Part shown: positions 26,379 to 35,020 of the stretch, in pieces
Position numbering within the stretch: the stretch's first letter is position 1
How the letters are laid out: every line of letters starts with the position of its first letter
Source: Flavimarina sp. Hel_I_48
GTDB lineage: Bacteria > Bacteroidota > Bacteroidia > Flavobacteriales > Flavobacteriaceae
Length of the DNA: 64,000 bases
Direction of reading: 5' to 3'
Assembly (NCBI RefSeq): GCF_000733945.1
Contig: NZ_JPOL01000002.1
Coordinates: forward strand, 3,608,894-3,672,893
Notes under the pieces: model-generated
Told to the model about the DNA's origin: nothing
Seen by the model: only the letters and a program-made list of their open reading frames with translations
Databases searched by the model: none
Program-made: the position numbers and the translations under genes

Positions 26379-27752
26379 TTATCCTATAAGATGCTTTACT
26401 GAATTTTTTACTAATCTAAATTTCCCACTTTTTTCTACATCTATGGTATCCACCTCAGAAATGGTTATCTGCATTTTTCTACCTACGCGTAATTTTATAT
26501 TCTCAATCAGCTTACCCTCTTCCTTTTTATTGTAAATGATGGGATTCGTCTCAATTTTGACAATGATCGCATTTAATTCATCCTGTATGATTTGCATTCT
26601 GTGAACGCCTTCAATATCCTTCAATACGTTAGAAATGTTTCCTAGATTTATTTTTCCATTCTCTGGAGAATATATAAAGTCATCAATTCTTCCCAGTATT
26701 TTTTCTACTAATGGATTATTATTGCCACAAGAACAGGTGTTTTGAGAAAGTTTTATTCTATCACCTACATCGTAGCGAAGTAGGGGAGTACCATAAGAAG
26801 TAAAGGATGTTACAATGAGTCTACCTTCCTGTGCATCATTATCATTGTTATCTAAAACTTCAAGAATCCCACTTTGCATCTCAATATGTAGGTTGTGGTT
26901 TTTACATTCAAAAATAAAAGGGGCGCCTTCAGAGGCAGAATATTGATCATACAAATTGGTATTAAAAAAGCGTTCAATATTTTGTCGTATCTGCGGTGTT
27001 ACCGTTTCTGAAGTCGTAAAAACAGCTTTGATCGTATTTTCAGGAAAATCCAGGTTGTTTTTAAGACCATAGAGGGCAATTTCTGCAATAGAACTGGGAA
27101 AACCTGAAATATACTCTGGCTTAAACTTTTTAAGATTTTCTATATAATATTTTAAATACTCATTCTTAATATGGAATGTGGAGTAGTAGCGTACATTGTG
27201 GTAATGGTCTGTTTTCCAAAAACGATCCTTTTTGAGATCATTTTCCGTTAGAATGTCCTTACCTGAAAACCAGGCGGTTTTTTTTCCCAGTTCGTAACCA
27301 TACCAGGACCTAAAATAATCCAGTAAAGCAAAACGTTCTTCAATATTTTCATGCGTATAATAAACTTTTAGGGATTTTCCCGTTGTGCCACCGGTCTGAG
27401 AAGTTATTCCTTCTTTGTTTATCGTATTAAGAGTGTCAATATTTCTAATAAGTTCCTGCTTAGTCAGTATGGGCAGTTTTTTTAGGTTACTAATTTTATT
27501 AGCTTTAGGTATAGCCTTTAAAATAGGATTAAAATACTCACTGTTTTTACTAACATAGTCTATAAAGGCAGTATATTTTTTAGATTGATTGCTTTTTAAT
27601 TGCTCTAATGAACTGTGGCGATTGGCTTCAAATTCTGCTTTGAACTCCTTGTATTTCCCTCCAAAACGCGCCTTATTTGCTTTTAAATTGTAAAGAGTTA
27701 TAAGTAGGTCCTGAATAAAATAAGGTGCTTTTTTATATATAGAATATTTCAT
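26379..27752 (-). CDS. CapK-like adenylate-forming enzyme (phenylacetate-CoA ligase family)
   Basis: A 457-residue member of the ANL adenylating superfamily, in the CapK branch often found in capsule loci. The phosphate-binding loop is SQTGGTTGKSLKVYYT, then FTTSETV, DQYSASEGAPF and the hinge-side LLRYDVGDRI; a cysteine cluster CSCGNNNP follows, as in phenylacetate-CoA ligase relatives. It likely activates a carboxylic acid for transfer to sugar or lipid, though CapK homologs are poorly characterised. It is transcribed toward the GT2 gene with a four-base gap and lies downstream of the two beta-helix lipoproteins on the same strand, so it may share their transcripts. Confidence 0.82.
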   Translation of the reverse strand: MKYSIYKKAPYFIQDLLITLYNLKANKARFGGKYKEFKAEFEANRHSSLEQLKSNQSKKYTAFIDYVSKNSEYFNPILKAIPKANKISNLKKLPILTKQELIRNIDTLNTINKEGITSQTGGTTGKSLKVYYTHENIEERFALLDYFRSWYGYELGKKTAWFSGKDILTENDLKKDRFWKTDHYHNVRYYSTFHIKNEYLKYYIENLKKFKPEYISGFPSSIAEIALYGLKNNLDFPENTIKAVFTTSETVTPQIRQNIERFFNTNLYDQYSASEGAPFIFECKNHNLHIEMQSGILEVLDNNDNDAQEGRLIVTSFTSYGTPLLRYDVGDRIKLSQNTCSCGNNNPLVEKILGRIDDFIYSPENGKINLGNISNVLKDIEGVHRMQIIQDELNAIIVKIETNPIIYNKKEEGKLIENIKLRVGRKMQITISEVDTIDVEKSGKFRLVKNSVKHLIG

Positions 27753-27968
27753 AGTAGTGAATGAAGAAGCAAACCAGGTTTAACAAATGGATATAGTTGC
27801 TTCAGTAATAAATAGCCAGCAAAATTAAATCTTATAGTACAAACAAACTGAAAAATTTGATCAATAAATCATCTCATTCTTAAATATTGAGAAGGAGCTC
27901 AGATACTTAAATCTAAACTCCTTTTCAAAATGAAAATTAATAGTCCAGTACATTACTGGAGGTCTTTA

Positions 27969-29906
27969 TTAAAGACATTCATTGTTTTGTTCCTCAATAT
28001 CCTCCCATTTAGTGCTTTCCTGTACTCTTATACATTGTTTGTTAGAAGGTACTGCAATAGCATTGTTCAGAAGTGCAATATCTTTGTTTTCATTTATGAG
28101 GTATATACCATCTCTATTCTCTGAGGAAATAAAGTTGTCCTCAATTATCGAATTTTTAGAATCCCAAATTTGTATTCCGGTATTCACGGTGTTTTTCATC
28201 AAGGAAACTCCATTACTGTTAGATATTAAGCCGTGGTATGAGGAATTAAACTCATTGTCTACTAGGTGCGTGCAAAATTTTTCTTGCCCTTCTTTCAAAT
28301 TAATTAAATCAAATCTGAAAGGGTTATTAACAACATCTATAGTATTGTTCTTGAAGAGTACACGGTTAACCGAAGTATAATGTATAAAGATACCACGACT
28401 CTTAGGATCTGTACTTGTGATGGTGTTATTAATGATTTTTGTATTAGAGAAATCCTTACCACTTATTCCTGTCCCGCAATTTTTTATGGTATTATTAGAA
28501 ACCATGTGATCGTCTCCATATATCGACATGGCAACATTAAAGCCTTCAATATAATTACCGGTAACAGTGTTGTTAGAAATCGTGCGAGAGTCTCTCATTC
28601 CCAGTCCCATAGCAAGTTCACTTTCTTTGCGGGCTACCATTCTATTATTTCTTATGATCGAATTGTTGGTATATTTATAGCCTATACCATCTTCTACGTC
28701 ATTGTTTTCAATTGTTATGTTATCGCCCACAGCAATTAGAAAACCACCTCTTGCACCTTCACGCTCAATATTGTTTCTCAATATGACATTTTTAATTTTT
28801 TCATAAGGTACTATTTTTCCATTTTCGCGTTTTCTATAAGCTTCAATATCGATAGCAAATTTTGGGTTAGTTCCTTTTGATTTAGGAGTATCAACCCCAG
28901 ATCTATAGAACTCACTGTCTTCTACAATAATATTGTAACCATCAGTAATGGCCAGATTATTACGTCTACTAGAATCAAATACACAATTTTTGATCACAAT
29001 ATCGTGAGCGGGTATATAATTGGATTTAAAAGCAAATCCTAAACTGTGAACAACTAGACCATCTCCGGTTGCATTAATCATTTTTACACCATCCACAACC
29101 GCAAAAGTAGCAGAATGTAAATCTAAAAGATGTCCCCATTCATGGCTGCCGTATCCTACATACTCGTGTTCATCACGATCTCCATGTAACACACCACCCT
29201 TAATAGTAGCATTTGAGACATTTCTAATAGCTAATAAGCTAGTTTTTTTGGAACTATTTGGAAATGTCCTTAAGTGCGTATTATCGGTCATTTCCAATGT
29301 AAAATCACCTGGAACATTAATAGCCTCTACGGAAGGGTAGAAATTGGGGTTTGTAGGATGCGTAACTTCTGTAATTTCAAAATAGGCATCAAATTCATCA
29401 ATTTTAAAAGTGTGTGCTCCCATACCTTTTACTATTTTCATCAATTCTTCTAAACGGATGCGGTTGTGAAGTGCATTTCTAAAAGTTGTCCTTCCTTGAG
29501 TAAGGTCCCAGCGATCAGCTTCAAAATTGAAGACAGGTTGGATCAGATCTGCGCTTCCTTCAATTTCTAAATCCTTATTTAATAATTGGCCATCTATTTT
29601 ACCGTTATCAAAGACTAAAACACCATTTACGATATCACCTCCATCGTATGTCAAGGTTACATTCTTCTTCAACTGTATAGTTTTGCCATCCAGATCAATG
29701 ATACAGTTTATGGCTTTTTCAGTTCCCTCTTTGATATTGGAAAGTTCAAAATCGCAGTTCTGTACGGTACCAGATTTTTTTTCATGAAGTTCTGCAGTGA
29801 TTGCGTTTAATTCTTCGTTTGTTAGATCTACAATAGACTCTTCTGCACATGATGCTAGAAATAAGGAGCTTAATGTTAAAATGAAGTAATACTTAAAATT
29901 GCTCAT
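27969..29906 (-). CDS. Right-handed parallel beta-helix lipoprotein (copy 1)
   Basis: A 645-residue protein with a lipoprotein signal: hydrophobic N-terminus then LFLASCAEES, with acylated Cys20 and acids after it, which in Bacteroidota favours outer-membrane or surface placement. From about residue 200 on there are short repeats of I-x-N-N-x-I/V, the stacked coils of a pectate-lyase-like helix. It is a paralog of the gene at 30191-32134 along its entire length. Strongly shared blocks are LHGDRD with GSHEWG, FDSSRRNNLAITDG, GTNPKFAIDIEA and YTNNSIIRNN. Acidic and histidine residues in these blocks could form a catalytic or calcium site. Likely a polysaccharide lyase, epimerase or binding protein for the locus product; not proven. 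Confidence 0.82.
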   Translation of the reverse strand: MSNFKYYFILTLSSLFLASCAEESIVDLTNEELNAITAELHEKKSGTVQNCDFELSNIKEGTEKAINCIIDLDGKTIQLKKNVTLTYDGGDIVNGVLVFDNGKIDGQLLNKDLEIEGSADLIQPVFNFEADRWDLTQGRTTFRNALHNRIRLEELMKIVKGMGAHTFKIDEFDAYFEITEVTHPTNPNFYPSVEAINVPGDFTLEMTDNTHLRTFPNSSKKTSLLAIRNVSNATIKGGVLHGDRDEHEYVGYGSHEWGHLLDLHSATFAVVDGVKMINATGDGLVVHSLGFAFKSNYIPAHDIVIKNCVFDSSRRNNLAITDGYNIIVEDSEFYRSGVDTPKSKGTNPKFAIDIEAYRKRENGKIVPYEKIKNVILRNNIEREGARGGFLIAVGDNITIENNDVEDGIGYKYTNNSIIRNNRMVARKESELAMGLGMRDSRTISNNTVTGNYIEGFNVAMSIYGDDHMVSNNTIKNCGTGISGKDFSNTKIINNTITSTDPKSRGIFIHYTSVNRVLFKNNTIDVVNNPFRFDLINLKEGQEKFCTHLVDNEFNSSYHGLISNSNGVSLMKNTVNTGIQIWDSKNSIIEDNFISSENRDGIYLINENKDIALLNNAIAVPSNKQCIRVQESTKWEDIEEQNNECL

Positions 29907-29943
29907 AAGACTTGGGGTTAAGAGTAAATATTAATTTATACGA

Positions 29944-29975
29944 CAATAGTACAACTAATATCGTTTAAAAGCAAA
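29944..29975 (-). promoter_or_regulatory. Candidate Bacteroidota promoter for beta-helix lipoprotein 1
   Basis: On the minus strand the sequence reads TTTG, 20 bases, TACTATTG, matching the -33 TTTG and the -7 TAnnTTTG with one mismatch, at the expected spacing. It lies 37 bases upstream of the ATG at 29906. Together with the terminator at 30142-30171 it suggests that the two beta-helix genes have separate transcripts. Confidence 0.5.
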
Positions 29976-30141
29976 TACATCTTAATAAAATCTTAAATTT
30001 TAACATAATTTAATATTAACGTCTATAAATTAGTGTTAACGATATTCTTAATATTAACAAAAAAATTAACAGGTATACAATTTTATTATTCGTTTTTTGA
30101 ATGGTCTGCAGTTATTTCAGAAAAAACTGTTTAAACAAAAA

Positions 30142-30171
30142 AAAGCGGGATATCTGATGATATCCCGCTTT
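30142..30171 (-). terminator. Intrinsic terminator of beta-helix lipoprotein 2
   Basis: A 13-base perfect stem (30142-30154 and 30159-30171, core GCGGGATATC) with loop TGAT. Read on the minus strand it is followed by a run of eight T (A run at 30137-30144 on plus), so it is oriented to end the leftward transcript from the gene at 30191-32134, 19 bases beyond its stop. Confidence 0.85.
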
Positions 30172-30190
30172 GACTTTAAAAAGATTAATC

Positions 30191-32134
30191 TTATCTATTC
30201 ATATACCTCCAGGTGTTGCCCCGTTCTGTAATTTCACCGTCATCTTGTGAAGAGTCTTCAACGGTACCTTTATTGGTTCTATGAGCAATAATAGTATTGT
30301 AGAATACTTCTATATTCGTACTGTTTCCTCTAAAATGCAGTGTAGGATAGTTATCACTGCTGCCATCTATTTCATTTCTTTTAAAAGATACATTTCCTGC
30401 ATCTTGAATACGTACTGAAGTACTTATCTCATTGTTTTCGAACGTTAGATTGTGCGCATTGAAAATCTGGGAATAATACCAAGCAGAGGTGAAACTGTTG
30501 TCTTTAACAAGGATGTTGTAGTTTTTCTCCTTTGATGTTCTATTCACATAGGTGAAATTGAATGGTGCTCCTAATACGTCAATTTCGTTAGAATTGAATT
30601 CGCTATCCTCAATAGTCGTAAAGTGTGCGAAAATACCCCTGCTTCCATTAATATCACTTTTAACAACATTACCATTGATCTTGTTGAATTTAATATCCTT
30701 GACAAAGATACCTTCATTACAGTTGATTATTTTATTGTCATAAACTGTATTCTCTCTACCATAAAGGATAATTCCAAGATCATAATCTTCCATGGTATTC
30801 CCATAGATTTTGTTGTTGCTGATAGTTTCAGTACCGCTAATACCACCTCTAATAGCGTTTAGGTTGCCTTTCTTTTTAGCTTTAAAAGTATTGTTTCGAA
30901 TTATGGTTCCTTTAGAATACTTATAAGATATGGATTGTTCCATCTGATTTCCTTCAAAAACCACATTGTCACCAATAGATACTAAGAAACCACCACGCTG
31001 ACTTCCTGATTCTACATTGTTTCTTATTATCAATCCATCTACTCTTTCGTAGTATTTGATTTTACCGTTTACGCGCTCTCTGTGAGCCTCTACGTCAATA
31101 CCAAATCTCGGATTTGTTCCTTTAGATTTATCGGTGTCAACACCAGCATCTTTAAAGGTGCTGTTCTCCACGATCAAATTCTGACCGTCTGTTATGGAAA
31201 GATTGTTGCGTCGGTTTGTATCAAATAAACAGCCGTCAATCGTTATATTTTTTGCTGGTTGGTAATCATCCTGCCACGTGAATTTTAGACTGTGAATGGT
31301 CATACCATCACCAGCCGCTTCGCTCATACTAACGTTTTGTACTGTAGAATTTTGCGCACCTTCAATTTCAAAAAGAATACCCCACTCATGGCTACCGCCT
31401 CCGTAGGTATGGCTATCCCTATCACCGTGTAAGTGACCTCCTTCTACTTTAGCATTAGTAACGCCTCTCATACCTAGTAAAGCATAACGCTCGTGGTTAT
31501 TTGGATATACACGTAAATGAGTATTGTCACTCATCTTAAGGGTAAAATTCGAAGGTATTGATACCCCTTCTTCAGCAGAATACCAGTTGGGATTGTCATA
31601 TTCATTACCAACGTAAAGGTAAGCGTCCATTGTGCCAATTTCTAGAGTGTTTCCACCTAGCTCTTTTACTTGATCAATAGCTTCACGTATCGCTAGTTTA
31701 TTTTCCTTGGCATTATTTCGACTCGTCCATCCTTGAACGATTCCCCATTGTGAAGGATTGAATTGTACTGTATTATTAGATAACTGAACATTGCCTGTTA
31801 TTTTAAGTCCTTTACTCAACAAACGACCATCTATAGTACCACCATCAAAATTTAATATTCCATTGGAAAGGCTACCACCATCGTATTTGAGATTAGCTCC
31901 TTTTGGAAGATTTATAGTTTTACCACCTAGATCAGATAAACAATCTAAATCTAAAGTAGTGTTACTTACCATTGCTAAGAGGTTTTCTCCACAAGGGCTT
32001 GATGAGCGATTTTTTTCTAGAGATAAGTCTGCAGTTTGTATTGCCAACTCATCACTAGCTAAATCGTCAGACGAGCAAGATGATAGTGCGAACACGATAA
32101 GAGTGGCGAATAATGATGTGAGATTTTTTCTCAT
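30191..32134 (-). CDS. Right-handed parallel beta-helix lipoprotein (copy 2)
   Basis: A 647-residue lipoprotein: the signal ends in IVFALSSCSSDD with acylated Cys20, followed by Ser-Asp residues usual for surface export in this phylum. It is collinear with copy 1. An N-terminal domain (about 50-200) carries LDCLSDLGGKTINLPKG and DGGTIDGRLLSKG. A beta-helix follows with blocks LHGDRDSHTYGGGSHEWG, DGMTIHSL, FDTNRRNNLSITDG, GTNPRFGIDVEAHRER and YSKGTIIRNN. The retained blocks differ from the freely varying coils, which points to a shared active or binding face. Its own terminator follows. Likely role: modification or retention of the exported polysaccharide at the cell surface; inferred from fold and location. 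Confidence 0.82.
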   Translation of the reverse strand: MRKNLTSLFATLIVFALSSCSSDDLASDELAIQTADLSLEKNRSSSPCGENLLAMVSNTTLDLDCLSDLGGKTINLPKGANLKYDGGSLSNGILNFDGGTIDGRLLSKGLKITGNVQLSNNTVQFNPSQWGIVQGWTSRNNAKENKLAIREAIDQVKELGGNTLEIGTMDAYLYVGNEYDNPNWYSAEEGVSIPSNFTLKMSDNTHLRVYPNNHERYALLGMRGVTNAKVEGGHLHGDRDSHTYGGGSHEWGILFEIEGAQNSTVQNVSMSEAAGDGMTIHSLKFTWQDDYQPAKNITIDGCLFDTNRRNNLSITDGQNLIVENSTFKDAGVDTDKSKGTNPRFGIDVEAHRERVNGKIKYYERVDGLIIRNNVESGSQRGGFLVSIGDNVVFEGNQMEQSISYKYSKGTIIRNNTFKAKKKGNLNAIRGGISGTETISNNKIYGNTMEDYDLGIILYGRENTVYDNKIINCNEGIFVKDIKFNKINGNVVKSDINGSRGIFAHFTTIEDSEFNSNEIDVLGAPFNFTYVNRTSKEKNYNILVKDNSFTSAWYYSQIFNAHNLTFENNEISTSVRIQDAGNVSFKRNEIDGSSDNYPTLHFRGNSTNIEVFYNTIIAHRTNKGTVEDSSQDDGEITERGNTWRYMNR

Positions 32135-32782
32135 GTTTTAAATTAATTAAGGTTTTAGTTTGATTTTTACATTCTATTACCAATAATTTAAATGCTATAC
32201 ATTTAAAAATTATGGGGTTACTAAAAATGAGATATTATAATTATATCTTAATAAGTCATTTGATGGATTAGAAGTGAAAACCGTACCATTAGAACAAATT
32301 TCCGGTAATTTATATAAGTATTTGATATACAGGTATTTATAAATTAATTTAAAAAAAGTTATATATGTGTATATTGATGATTTGTGTGGAATTTGATCTA
32401 TATGTGTAGAAATAGACCACACTGTGTGAAGAAAATGGATTATATGTAAATGCACATAAACCTAATAATATGTCATTTTGTCGATATTATTTATAGATTT
32501 TTGTCGGTACATCTAATGATTATAACTAGTGATCCTTATATTTGGCACCTAAGGATCGTAAGAATTTTCTTTGATGTAGTATTTGAGGTTATTTATATTT
32601 AGTAATGACTGTTGATCATTAAAAATAGGCTATTATTAAGAATCTCTGAGGTGATCCAATTTTCTAAATATCATTTTAGGTAGTATGTTTGTTGACTTGA
32701 AATAAAAACTATATCAAATCCTTGAGCAGTGAGTTTTAAATAATAAGACACGCAGAGCTTTAATAAAAATTAACCGCCTTTC
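32135..32782. other. 648-base gene-free, AT-rich divergent region
   Basis: This is the longest gap of the window, between the leftward beta-helix gene 2 and the rightward GT2 trio. It is very AT-rich. An 81-codon minus frame at 32210-32455 has no family features and is not called. The one structured element is an inverted repeat GATCCTTA / TAAGGATC (32531-32538 and 32550-32557) whose left arm runs into TATATTTG (32537-32544), a perfect Bacteroidota -7 box. It may be a regulated start site for the GT2 genes, about 240 bases upstream of their first ATG. Confidence 0.45.
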
Positions 32783-33802
32783 ATGAAGTTAAGTATATTG
32801 ATACCTGTATATAATGCTGAGCTATATATAGGGCGTTGTTTAGATAGCTTGCTAGATCAAAATATACCTTATAAGGATTATGAGATTCTATTGAGGGATG
32901 ATGGTTCGACTGATAAAAGTATAGAGGTTATAGAATCTTACGTAAGGAAGACATCTAATATAAAACTGGTAAAAGATACTAATAAGGGCGCTTATGTACA
33001 GCGTAACTTGCTTATAGAGCAAGCCGAAGGGGACTATATATATCTTATGGATGCGGATGATTATTTATTGCGCAATAGTCTTAAGGTGGTTTTGGACATG
33101 GCGCTTAAGTATGATTTAGATCTTTCCTGTTTTGATATGAAATTAGCATCTTGGGATGATGCTGTAGATCCTCAGTTACAGCAGGATGATCTTATAAATT
33201 TTAAAGAGGAAATTATTTCAGGCGCAACCTTTTTAGAGGAGAATCCAGTTATGCGCTATGAGATCTGGTGGTATATTATAAGGAAAGAGTTTTTAAAGGA
33301 TACTGGCATAGTGTTCAATGAAAATAGATATCACCAGGATGTTCTATTTACCATAAACCTGCTATTAAAAGCAGAAAAAATAGTATTTGTACCTATCGTA
33401 ATATACTATTACTTTCAGTCTACTGGTTCAATCATGCGCACCCAAAGTCGAGAACATGCTAACCGATTGATTGATGCGAGTAAAAGATTGATTTTTGATC
33501 TCAATGAGTTGATAAAAAAATCAAGGGACGATTATCAGAGAAAATCCCTCACACAGAGTTTGATGGCTACGCGTGATAAATTTTCTTTTTATCTACTTGT
33601 TAAATTAATTAAAGCAGGATATAAACTGAAAGATATAGATAAACTCTCTAGTTATCTTCAGACTGTTGATAGCTATCCCATAAAATACTATAATGGTGCG
33701 GATATGAGTTCGAAAAAATTCAAAAAACTGAATTTACTAATTCATAATAGATTTTTATTGCAAATATATTTGTCTGTAATGAAAACTGGTTTGATAAAAT
33801 AA
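32783..33802 (+). CDS. Glycosyltransferase family 2, trio member 1
   Basis: A 339-residue GT-A enzyme: SILIPVYNAELYIGRCLDS, LLRDDGSTDKS, and the metal-binding YLMDADDYLL. The catalytic half is followed by MRYEIWWYIIRKEFL and a C-terminal helical part with SYPIKYYNG and HNRFLLQIYL. These last features recur in the next two genes and in the truncated gene at the right edge, so the four are one family. The stop is followed after five bases by the second member. Confidence 0.88.
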   Translation: MKLSILIPVYNAELYIGRCLDSLLDQNIPYKDYEILLRDDGSTDKSIEVIESYVRKTSNIKLVKDTNKGAYVQRNLLIEQAEGDYIYLMDADDYLLRNSLKVVLDMALKYDLDLSCFDMKLASWDDAVDPQLQQDDLINFKEEIISGATFLEENPVMRYEIWWYIIRKEFLKDTGIVFNENRYHQDVLFTINLLLKAEKIVFVPIVIYYYFQSTGSIMRTQSREHANRLIDASKRLIFDLNELIKKSRDDYQRKSLTQSLMATRDKFSFYLLVKLIKAGYKLKDIDKLSSYLQTVDSYPIKYYNGADMSSKKFKKLNLLIHNRFLLQIYLSVMKTGLIK

Positions 33803-33807
33803 TCGCG

Positions 33808-34836
33808 ATGACCTTAAGCATAATTATACCTGTATACAACTCGGAGAAATTCATAGAACGCGCAGTTGCCAGCTTAATGAGACAAAATTTAAATGAAGAT
33901 CAATTTGAAATTCTCCTTGTAAATGATGGTTCAAAAGACGATTCTTTAAAAATTTGTAAACATTTAGAGCATAACCACACTAACATACACGCTTATACCA
34001 AAGAAAATGGAGGTACAGGGGATACTCGTAATTTTGGTTTAGATAGGGCATCTGGTAAATACATCTATTTTCTAGATGTAGATGATTATCTGGCAGATGA
34101 TACCCTGCCGAAGGTTCTAAAAAACTTAGAAGAGAATGAACTTGATATTATAACCTTTCAGTCTATTAAAACAACCTCAATAGATCGCAATAAATCACAA
34201 CCAATTAATCCTATTGAAGGTAATTCAAACGTCATGGACGGAATTTGCTATTTGGCTAAGAATAGTTTTGATTTTGAGGTATGGCGTTTTATTACAAATA
34301 GGAAATTCCTTATAAAGACTGATCTCCGTTTCGAGTCTGATCGATTATTGGAAGATGCGTATTTTACCATTAGGCTTTATATGGCTGCCAGACGTGCTAT
34401 GAAGCTACCCCTAGACGTACATCGCTATGTGCAGGAATCTACTTCTGCGTTACATCGTACTGGTGAGGAACAAAATAATAGAATTATAAACGACCTCGTT
34501 GTAATTGCCAGTCAATATGAGAATTTAATCAATGAGTATAAAAATATCGATCACATTTGTAAGAGCGGCTTTCTGGAAGTTTTAGAAAGGAAAAAACAGT
34601 TTTTCATATATTATAGTGTTGTGCGTGCTTATAGCGGAAATGTACCTTTTGAGAGGGTCTGGTCAATGTTACAACAAATGAAAAAAATTGACGCATATCC
34701 ATTTGATAAGATAGAAACCATGGACGATCCCCTTGCAAAAAAGCTTCAATATATATTCAATCGAAAAGCACTTTTATATATATTATTTAATGGGTTTAGG
34801 CCCGTTTTAAACCTCAAAAAGAAACTTCGTGGTTAA
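33808..34836 (+). CDS. Glycosyltransferase family 2, trio member 2
   Basis: A 342-residue GT-A enzyme: SIIIPVYNSEKFIERAVAS, LVNDGSKDDS, TGDTRNFGLDRASG and FLDVDDYLA. The shared C-terminal elements are FEVWRFITNRKFL (one W in place of the WW of its neighbours), AYPFDKIE and FNRKALLYIL. It starts five bases after member 1, so they are co-transcribed. Divergence within the DXD-like loop (DVDD against DADD) and the acceptor half suggests different linkages. Confidence 0.88.
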   Translation: MTLSIIIPVYNSEKFIERAVASLMRQNLNEDQFEILLVNDGSKDDSLKICKHLEHNHTNIHAYTKENGGTGDTRNFGLDRASGKYIYFLDVDDYLADDTLPKVLKNLEENELDIITFQSIKTTSIDRNKSQPINPIEGNSNVMDGICYLAKNSFDFEVWRFITNRKFLIKTDLRFESDRLLEDAYFTIRLYMAARRAMKLPLDVHRYVQESTSALHRTGEEQNNRIINDLVVIASQYENLINEYKNIDHICKSGFLEVLERKKQFFIYYSVVRAYSGNVPFERVWSMLQQMKKIDAYPFDKIETMDDPLAKKLQYIFNRKALLYILFNGFRPVLNLKKKLRG

Positions 34837-34960
34837 TAATTCGAGATATTTTTATCTGTAATTTTTGATTTCAATTCTTTTACAAAGCATTTGAAAATAA
34901 TTATAACAAGGATGATCGTATAAATTATGGTGACCTTTTACTTCTTCTTTGTTTATAATT

Positions 34961-34968
34961 TATGTTTG
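34961..34968 (+). promoter_or_regulatory. Candidate -7 promoter element for third GT2 gene
   Basis: TATGTTTG fits TAnnTTTG exactly, 53 bases upstream of the ATG at 35021, inside the 184-base gap that separates this gene from members 1 and 2. No TTTG at a proper -33 distance was found. Confidence 0.4.
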
Positions 34969-35020
34969 CAGTTATAGCCTACACCTAGTGTGTTTTTTAA
35001 TCCTTTATCCTAATTAAATT

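Noticed and set aside
27982-28739. Two plus-strand frames (132 and 119 codons) opposite the first beta-helix gene
   Set aside because: They are antisense images of repeated I-x-N-N coils in a strongly supported lipoprotein gene.
32210-32455. 81-codon minus-strand frame in the 648-base gap
   Set aside because: Tyrosine/isoleucine-rich translation of AT-rich DNA; no motif or promoter match.
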